Source: Campanula takesimana (Eukaryota; Streptophyta; Magnoliopsida; Asterales; Campanulaceae). From it: DNA of 64,000 bases. The notes beneath the pieces are model-generated. The model searched no databases and was not told the origin of the DNA. It saw nothing but the letters and a program-made list of their open reading frames with translations. The stretch covers positions 1,541,026 through 1,605,025 of the forward strand of contig JAOWBW010000159.1 in the NCBI GenBank assembly GCA_026119855.1, read 5' to 3'. A program made the translations under genes and the position numbers. Shown piece by piece: positions 58,382 to 64,000 of this stretch (position 1 is its first letter; each line of letters opens with the position of its first letter).

Positions 58382-58645
58382 CTCCCTCCGTCTCAAAATA
58401 GATATCGTTTTGGGAGTTAAATATTGTCTAAAAAAACTTGTCGTTTCATTAGTTTCAAAGTTTTTTTTTGCTTTATACCAATTATACCCTTAATAATGAT
58501 AGTGAACTATCTCTTACCTAACCATTTAATTACCTAGGTAGTTGAATTACTTTAGGGGTATTTGAGACTTCTTCACATGCATTAATGACATTTTTTAATA
58601 TGCGTAAAACACTCCAAAACGACATTTATTTTGAGACGGACGGAG
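58382..58645. mobile_element. Stowaway-type MITE
   Basis: Ends CTCCCTCCGTCTCAAAATAG / ATTTTGAGACGGACGGAG; TA on the right. Confidence 0.8.
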
Positions 58646-58809
58646 TACTAAGTCAAGATTGGAGACCAGACTCCAAACAAAACCTAAAGAAAAAGAAACG
58701 CGCTTTCTCCAAATCAAGTCGGTTCTTCTTTTTTTTTTCTTCGGTCTCAAACCGCACAAATAACTCAGTCCCCAAATCCAAATCCAAAACCAACTAAGCT
58801 TTCATTTCA

Positions 58810-59793
58810 CTAGCGGGTAACCCGTGCTCTCCACGGAAACCAATACTATGTCTTTTAACTATAGTTAACTAATATAGTAATCATCAATTTAACTAATACT
58901 ATTAATAATAAAATTAATCTATATGAATACTATTATTATAATAACTATTATAATTAATTAATACGATTGATAGTAATAGTTAATATATATATTAATAGCA
59001 ATGATTAGTCTATATAATAATAATTATTAATATAATTATTATAATAAAATAATATTATTAATAGTAATAGTTAATTGATATAGTAACTATTATGATTAAT
59101 TAATATTAATAATCTAACTCATATAATAACTATTATAATCAACTAATACTAATAATAGTAATAGTTAATGTATGTAGCCTATTATAGTTAACCAATACTA
59201 TTAATAGTAAAAAATAACTTATAAAGTAACTATTATGGTTAACTAATACTATTAATAGTAATAATTAGCTATATAGTAATTATTATAGTTAACTAATACT
59301 ATTAATAGTAATAGTTAACTAATATAGTAGTAACTATTATAGTTAACTAATACTATTAATAGAAATATTTAACTAATATAGTTAACTATAATAGTAAATA
59401 TTATAGTTAACTAATACTATTAATAGTAATATTTAACTTGTATTGTAACTAATATTGTTAACTAATACTATTAATAGTAATAGTTAACTAATATAGTTAA
59501 CTATAATAGTAACTATTACTAATAAGAGTAATAGTTAACTATAATGATTAACTATTATAGTTAACTATTACTAATAATAGTAATAGTTACTATAATAGTT
59601 AACTATTATAGTTACCCTTTTTAGTAACTATTATTATTAGCTAATAGTATTAGCTAATGAAAAAAAAATGAAAAATCATTTATTTATTAGTATGTTGTTG
59701 ATGTGGCTTCTCCAAATGCAAACTTTCTCCATTGTTTATCTATATATCAATATCATAGCTCTTTTGGCCAACTTTAATATATACATATATAGA
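58810..59793 (-). mobile_element. Helitron (non-autonomous) with TAGTTAAC-type array, copy 2
   Basis: On the minus strand: A|TC at 59793-59792, CTAG at 58813-58810 followed by T. Hairpin CCGTG-gagag-CACGG (plus 58822-58836). The head shares 'ttaaagttgg' and 'gagaagccacatcaac' with copy 1, and the array of ttaacta/attaatag repeats fills 58855-59650. Confidence 0.8.
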
Positions 59794-60002
59794 TTTCCTT
59801 TCCTTTCCTTGCCTTTCCTTCCCTTCCCCTTACAAACACTTTTGGCCCAATACAGCTCCCTATCAAAGCTAATTATGCCCCCTAAGTCCCCTCCCCAAGT
59901 CCCATGTACTATAAAAGAGACAAAAATGTTACAAAATGGAGAGAGGTCCATGTAATTAGGCATGATGGTGGTGGTCCACAGAACTCCATTATCTTACTAA
60001 TA

Positions 60003-60208
60003 TTTCCTCCATCCCAGAATAAGAGTCTTACTTTTTATTTTGGTACGTTCCAGAGTAAGAGTCTAGAAAATGGCAAAAAATCAACTTACTATTCCCTCTC
60101 ACTCATTCTCTCTCCTACTTTACTTTTATACTCACAACACTTACATCACCTGGTTCCATTTCTTAATCGCAAATGAGAGGTACGACTCTTACTCTGGGAT
60201 GAATGGAG
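60003..60208. mobile_element. Stowaway-type MITE
   Basis: Ends TTTCCTCCATCCCAGAATAA / TTACTCTGGGATGAATGGAG. Same subfamily as 63194-63468. Confidence 0.75.
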
Positions 60209-60406
60209 TATCTTTTATGGGTATATTACATTTACCTCCCTTATGGACTCAATAATTATCTTCAACATTCAATCAATTTGAGAATTTATAATAGCTTCCC
60301 CTATTTATTACTAGAAGATACTCTCCTTTCTCTACATGACTATTTTATTTAAGCAATTTTTGTACCAAATATATAGGGGCGAACGGCATATATATTGATT
60401 GGTGGT

Positions 60407-60808
60407 TAGGGCTGTAAACGAGCCCACTTGCTTGTTTGAGCTCATGGCGAATCGAGCTCAAGTCGAATTGAGCTCGCGAGCTGCTCGCGAACAACTCGAG
60501 TCGATATCAAACTCGAGTTTTAACGAGCCGAGCTCGAGCTTAGACATTTTTTTAAGAAAAATATGGTCTTAACGAGCTTATCGAGCCGAATTCGAGCCTA
60601 TCGAGCCGTTCGAAAACAAAAATTCAATTTTAATTAGCTTATCGAGCCGAACTCGAGCTTTTAACGAGCTAAACGAGACGAACACGGTCGGCTCGATAAC
60701 AAAAACGAGTTTGATAATCTGTTCGAGCTCGACTCGAACTTCACCTCGAGCTTTCACGAGCCGAGCCCGAGCCGAGCTCGAGCCAGCTCGGTTCGTATAA
60801 CAGCCCTA
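60407..60808. mobile_element. hAT-like non-autonomous element rich in GAGCTCG
   Basis: Inverted ends TAGGGCTGTAAACGAGC / GTATAACAGCCCTA. GGTGGT is present on both sides (60401-60406; 60809-60814), six bases where hAT usually gives eight. The interior is almost wholly 'cgagc/gctcg/gagctcg' repeats and much richer in GC than its flanks. Confidence 0.7.
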
Positions 60809-60814
60809 GGTGGT

Positions 60815-61189
60815 GTACCTAGTATCTAAAGTTGCTCTAGTGTAGTGGTAAGTGGTTTTGTGTACTACTTGGTTAACTCAGGTTCATTAATTCTACAAGT
60901 TTTTTTTTTATTTGTGTATCCACTATGATTTGCTTCTGGGTCCGCTAATGCAAATATATACATAAATAAGAGTATCTTATTATCCACATTATATGCTTAA
61001 ATCGACACTCTTTCAAGGATATGCCATAAATATTTACATTAATGGATAAATGACGACCAAATAGAACCAAATAGAAGATGCTACATAAGACCCAAAAGAA
61101 AAAAAAAAGCTTTGCATTCCGTATAGTTTGGAAAAGGTGAGAAGTTTTTGGACTTTCTAAAACCACAAGGGAGGTAAATGAAATTATCC
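60815..61189. other. Intergenic, nothing recognised
   Basis: AT-rich with no frame or repeat I can support. Confidence 0.4.
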
Positions 61190-61880
61190 TACTTTTTTTT
61201 TTGAACAGCTGAACTATATCATTCATTTCAAAACAATTACTATCGTTTACAAATTCCTATGGAATCTATTACAGCCTTATCTAAAGCCCTGCAGATCTAT
61301 AGCCTTGCATATTACAAGTTCCTATAGAGTTTCACCATTGTCGAACCTATTACGGCGAATGATATTTGCTTCTACAAGTTGATGTTGCAATCCTTCATAG
61401 ACGTCATCGCGCCATCTGGTAGTTTGCTTGCCATAGACGTCCTTGCGCCATCTGGTAGTCCTCTTGCCATAGACGTCACGCCCAGCTAACCCCTATGGGG
61501 TTATGAAACTAAGGGTTCTCCACAATTTCTCCCAAGGGAGAATCGAACCCAGCACTGGCGAAGCTAAGGCTAAGCCAAGGGGGTCGGTCAACCCCCTTGA
61601 ATTTTCAAACGTGTCAATTTTAGTACTTTCAAAATTTTAAAAATTGACATTTTACTACTGAAAATGATGAAATTACTAATTTTGACTCCCTTAATTTTGA
61701 GAAAAAAATGCACCAAATTATTATTTTGACCTCCTTGTAAACTAAATTTATAGCCTCAATTATAATACTTATTCCACGAACAACCTTGACCCCCTTCTCG
61801 AAAAATCCTGGCTGGAACCTAGGACCTCCCCTTCAAGGGAAGCCTTTACTCACACACCCGATACCACTCGGCCAGAAGGG
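61190..61880 (-). repeat. SINE-like retroposon (copy b) with A and B boxes, interrupted
   Basis: Read on the minus strand: A-box-like TGGCCGAGTGGT at about 61853-61864, B-box-like GGTCCTAGGTTCCAGCC near 61803-61819, then after an inserted piece (about 61556-61800) a second B-box-like GGGTTCGATTC (61541-61551). The body, with two 'gcgccatctggtagt' blocks, runs to a poly-A tail (plus poly-T, 61193-61201). The body matches 3329-3690. Confidence 0.6.
61556..61800. mobile_element. Probable hAT-type MITE within the SINE
   Basis: The ends resemble the common plant pattern: left AGCACTGGCGAAGCTAAGG, right ...AAAATCCTGGCT, with paired GGGGGTC / GACCCCC next to them. The right terminus seems shortened. 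Flanking 'gaaccc' and 'gaacct' may be remnants of the target duplication. Confidence 0.5.
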
Positions 61881-62502
61881 TATCGTAATTACCCTACTTC
61901 TTATTCTATGTTTCACGCAAAATCCTTTTATAATGCGTTTTATTAGATTTGATTAGTTCTTCAAAGCGCCGAGTCACCCTCGTCGTAGAGCCCACGCTTG
62001 ATCACTATTTCATGGCAAGTTGCAAGCGTGGAGTGGAGGCATGGTTTAGCAATCAATAATGGAAAAAGTCCTTTTTTGGAGTTATACAAGAAAAAGTGGA
62101 TCCATTATTTTCGATCCTCATTTCACATTAATTTAAGATGGTGCAATACATCGACAGTATAAAGTCTGGTTCTATCAACGGTACATATTTAATCTTTAAC
62201 AAAAAAAAAAAAACATTTTTTATTGATCTTTTGTTGATGAAGGGTGAAAGTCAAAACACATTAAAAAATTATTTCAACTGGTCGAAAAAAATTAACTGAT
62301 GTGTCTTTTAACTTCATGAAACATTTTCCACAATTTTTTAATATAAAATAAGAAAGGAGACCTCTTTTTCTTCTTCGTAATTATCCATTGAGCTGTAACT
62401 TCAAGAATCTTGAGGTACCGCCCAAGAAGAATCGCCATCAATCCCACCCCTTGTTTTTAAAGTAACTATAACTAGCTCTCACTTACCACTTCACACACAT
62501 AT
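61881..62502. other. Intergenic, no feature recognised
   Basis: No supported gene or repeat. Confidence 0.4.
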
Positions 62503-62753
62503 TCTCTCTGTCCCATCCGAATTAGGATTTTTGGGTTGGGCACGAGATTAAGAAAAAAATGTTAGTGAGTAGGTGTTGTGAGTATGAAAAGTAAAGTAGG
62601 AGAGAGAAATTGAGGTAGAAAATAATGAGTAGAAAGTTGTTGTGAGTGTGAATGTGGTCTCATTAGATAAAACACTTCAATTTTTGGGTTGTCCTAATTC
62701 GAATGGGACACCCAAAATAGAAATTTGTCCTAATTCAAGTGGGACGGAAGGAG
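62503..62753. mobile_element. Stowaway-type MITE
   Basis: Ends TCTCTCTGTCCCATCCGAAT / AATTCAAGTGGGACGGAAGGAG-like. It is the closest relative of 28166-28406 in the window. Confidence 0.75.
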
Positions 62754-62866
62754 TATACAAAATTTCAACATACTTAAACAAATATTATATTTTATTTACT
62801 TAATTCATTAAATACATATAATCACAAGGATATTATCTAGATATAAAATTTAATTGATGGAGTAAG

Positions 62867-63045
62867 GAATCTGGATATTTTGTACCATTATATGTATAGA
62901 CCACACTTTGTACCATACATAATTTAATAGCTAACATTTATTAAAATTGATATTATGATATGTCATCTATACATGTAAAATGTTGAATCGGTTGTGGTAC
63001 AGAGTATGGTACACTGTCACTAAGTGGTACAGAAAATCTCAATTC
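62867..63045. mobile_element. Mutator-type MITE, GTACCAC family, copy 5 (diverged)
   Basis: Ends GAATCTGGATATTTTGTACC / GGTACAGAAAATCTCAATTC; flanks TGGAGTAAG and TGAAGTAAT (7 of 9). Confidence 0.65.
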
Positions 63046-63193
63046 TGAAGTAATAAATACTTTTAACCAACCTTATAAATGTAGACTACATATACACACA
63101 CCACCGAGTCACAGACACAAGAGACTATATTAATTTCTTAAAAAAAGAAATGAAAACAATCTGGTCTCGCCCATTCTCATAATAAATATTTTA

Positions 63194-63468
63194 CTCCCTC
63201 CGTCCCAGAGTAAGAGTCCTACTTTCTATTTTGGTACGTCCCAGAGTAAGAGTTATATTTCTAAAATGACAAAGAATCTTTACTATTTACCCCACTCATT
63301 CTCTCTTATATTTTACTTTTATACTCACAACACCAATCAATTCACTATTCTCTTCCACTCATTCTCTCTCCTATTTTACTTTTACACTCATAACCTTTAC
63401 ATCACTTCCAATATGTATTAATAAGCGTGCAAATGAGGGGTATGACTCTTACTCCGGGACGGAGGAAG
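63194..63468. mobile_element. Stowaway-type MITE
   Basis: Ends CTCCCTCCGTCCCAGAGTAA / TTACTCCGGGACGGAGGAAG with TA flanks. Confidence 0.85.
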
Positions 63469-63611
63469 TACTTTTCTTTTTAATACGCCTTAATATAAGT
63501 TTAATTTTCAAATTAGAAATTAATTTGGTTTAGTATACTATTTTTTGTTACATTAGTTTAGGTTATAAGAAGTTCTTTAAAAATAAAATAAAATTACAGT
63601 ATAAATTACTA

Positions 63612-63859
63612 CCCCCATCTCAGAGTAAGTGTCCACCTTTTTTGCATGTTAGCACGATAGAACTTTGAGCTATAATTTTAGGTTGATTTAATTATCATAA
63701 TGAAACTATAAAACTTGTTTCTTAGACACCATTATATATACTATCAATAACAATTTTTAAATTTTTATTAAGATAATTAAATCAATCTAAAGTTATTGCT
63801 CAAAGTTTCTTCGTGCTAACATGTAAAAATGGTGGACACTTACTCTGGGTCGGATGGAG
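63612..63859. mobile_element. Stowaway-type MITE
   Basis: Ends CCCCCATCTCAGAGTAAGTG / CACTTACTCTGGGTCGGATG, then GAG, with TA flanks. Inner arms are also paired. Confidence 0.75.
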
Positions 63860-64000
63860 TATTAGGATTTCATCTTATACAAAACGAATTGTCCCAATTT
63901 GAATTTTTTTGTCAATCCATAATAAAATTTGCCATCAAAATTTTACTATTTTAGGGACCTTGTGGAACTGAGAGACTATAGTATATTCTTATCCTATCTT

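Noticed and set aside
60407..60808. CRISPR-like or tandem-array reading of the GAGCTCG words
   Set aside because: Spacing is irregular, there are no unique spacers, and terminal inverted repeats mark a transposon in a plant genome.

Overview
The window is nuclear DNA of a flowering plant, almost certainly a eudicot. It is AT-rich and shows GT..AG introns, plastid isoprenoid and ethylene genes, and dense plant transposons (Stowaway MITEs, Mutator-type MITEs, hAT, Helitron, a Sirevirus-type Ty1/copia element, SINE-like repeats). I cannot name the species. No prokaryotic feature, CRISPR array or rRNA is visible.

Five host genes can be reconstructed exon by exon. (1) ACC synthase, 5954-8930, minus, 4 exons, 486 aa, the ethylene-committing enzyme. 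(2) IspF/MECPS, 29145-33184, minus, 3 exons, 239 aa, plastid MEP pathway. (3) DDA1, 33702-39238, minus, 4 exons, 101 aa, CUL4-DDB1 ligase subunit. (4) A GPATCH4-like G-patch protein, 46689-53191, plus, 11 exons, with an apparent in-frame UAG in exon 8. (5) SPO11-2, 53751-57241, minus, 11 exons, 381 aa, the meiotic topoisomerase VI A-like subunit. IspF, the G-patch gene and SPO11-2 are, as I recall, neighbours in Arabidopsis (At1g63970, At1g63980, At1g63990), so 29-57 kb looks like an old syntenic block into which DDA1 and many repeats have come.

Between ACC synthase and IspF lies a nested transposon stack. A Mutator-type MITE (9836-24284, TSD ATTAATCAG) was split by a Sirevirus-like Ty1/copia element (9944-24216, TSD CATAT). 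The env-like gene of that element was then split by a hAT transposon (11310-14983, TSD GTACCAGC). The copia element has gag, a full 1399-aa pol frame and an env-like gene. Its two frame breaks both sit at homopolymers.

Other transposons are resolved to their target duplications. A Pack-MULE (39436-40643) just upstream of DDA1 carries the first 58 codons of PCNA. Two Helitrons (4204-5092 and 58810-59793) contain arrays of TAGTTAAC-type repeats. A third Helitron-like end (24758) lies beside a perfect 151-bp direct duplication. A five-member Mutator MITE family is marked by GTACCAC. One Stowaway was entered twice, by a hAT element and by a Mutator MITE. About 25 Stowaway elements with CTCCCTCCGT-type ends are scattered throughout, many in introns and gene flanks. 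Several foldback elements (8079, 29530, 42.3 kb, 43.77 kb, 45.15 kb) belong to families I cannot name. Exon borders were placed by eye from reading frame, GT/AG and recalled family sequence and may be off by a base or two.
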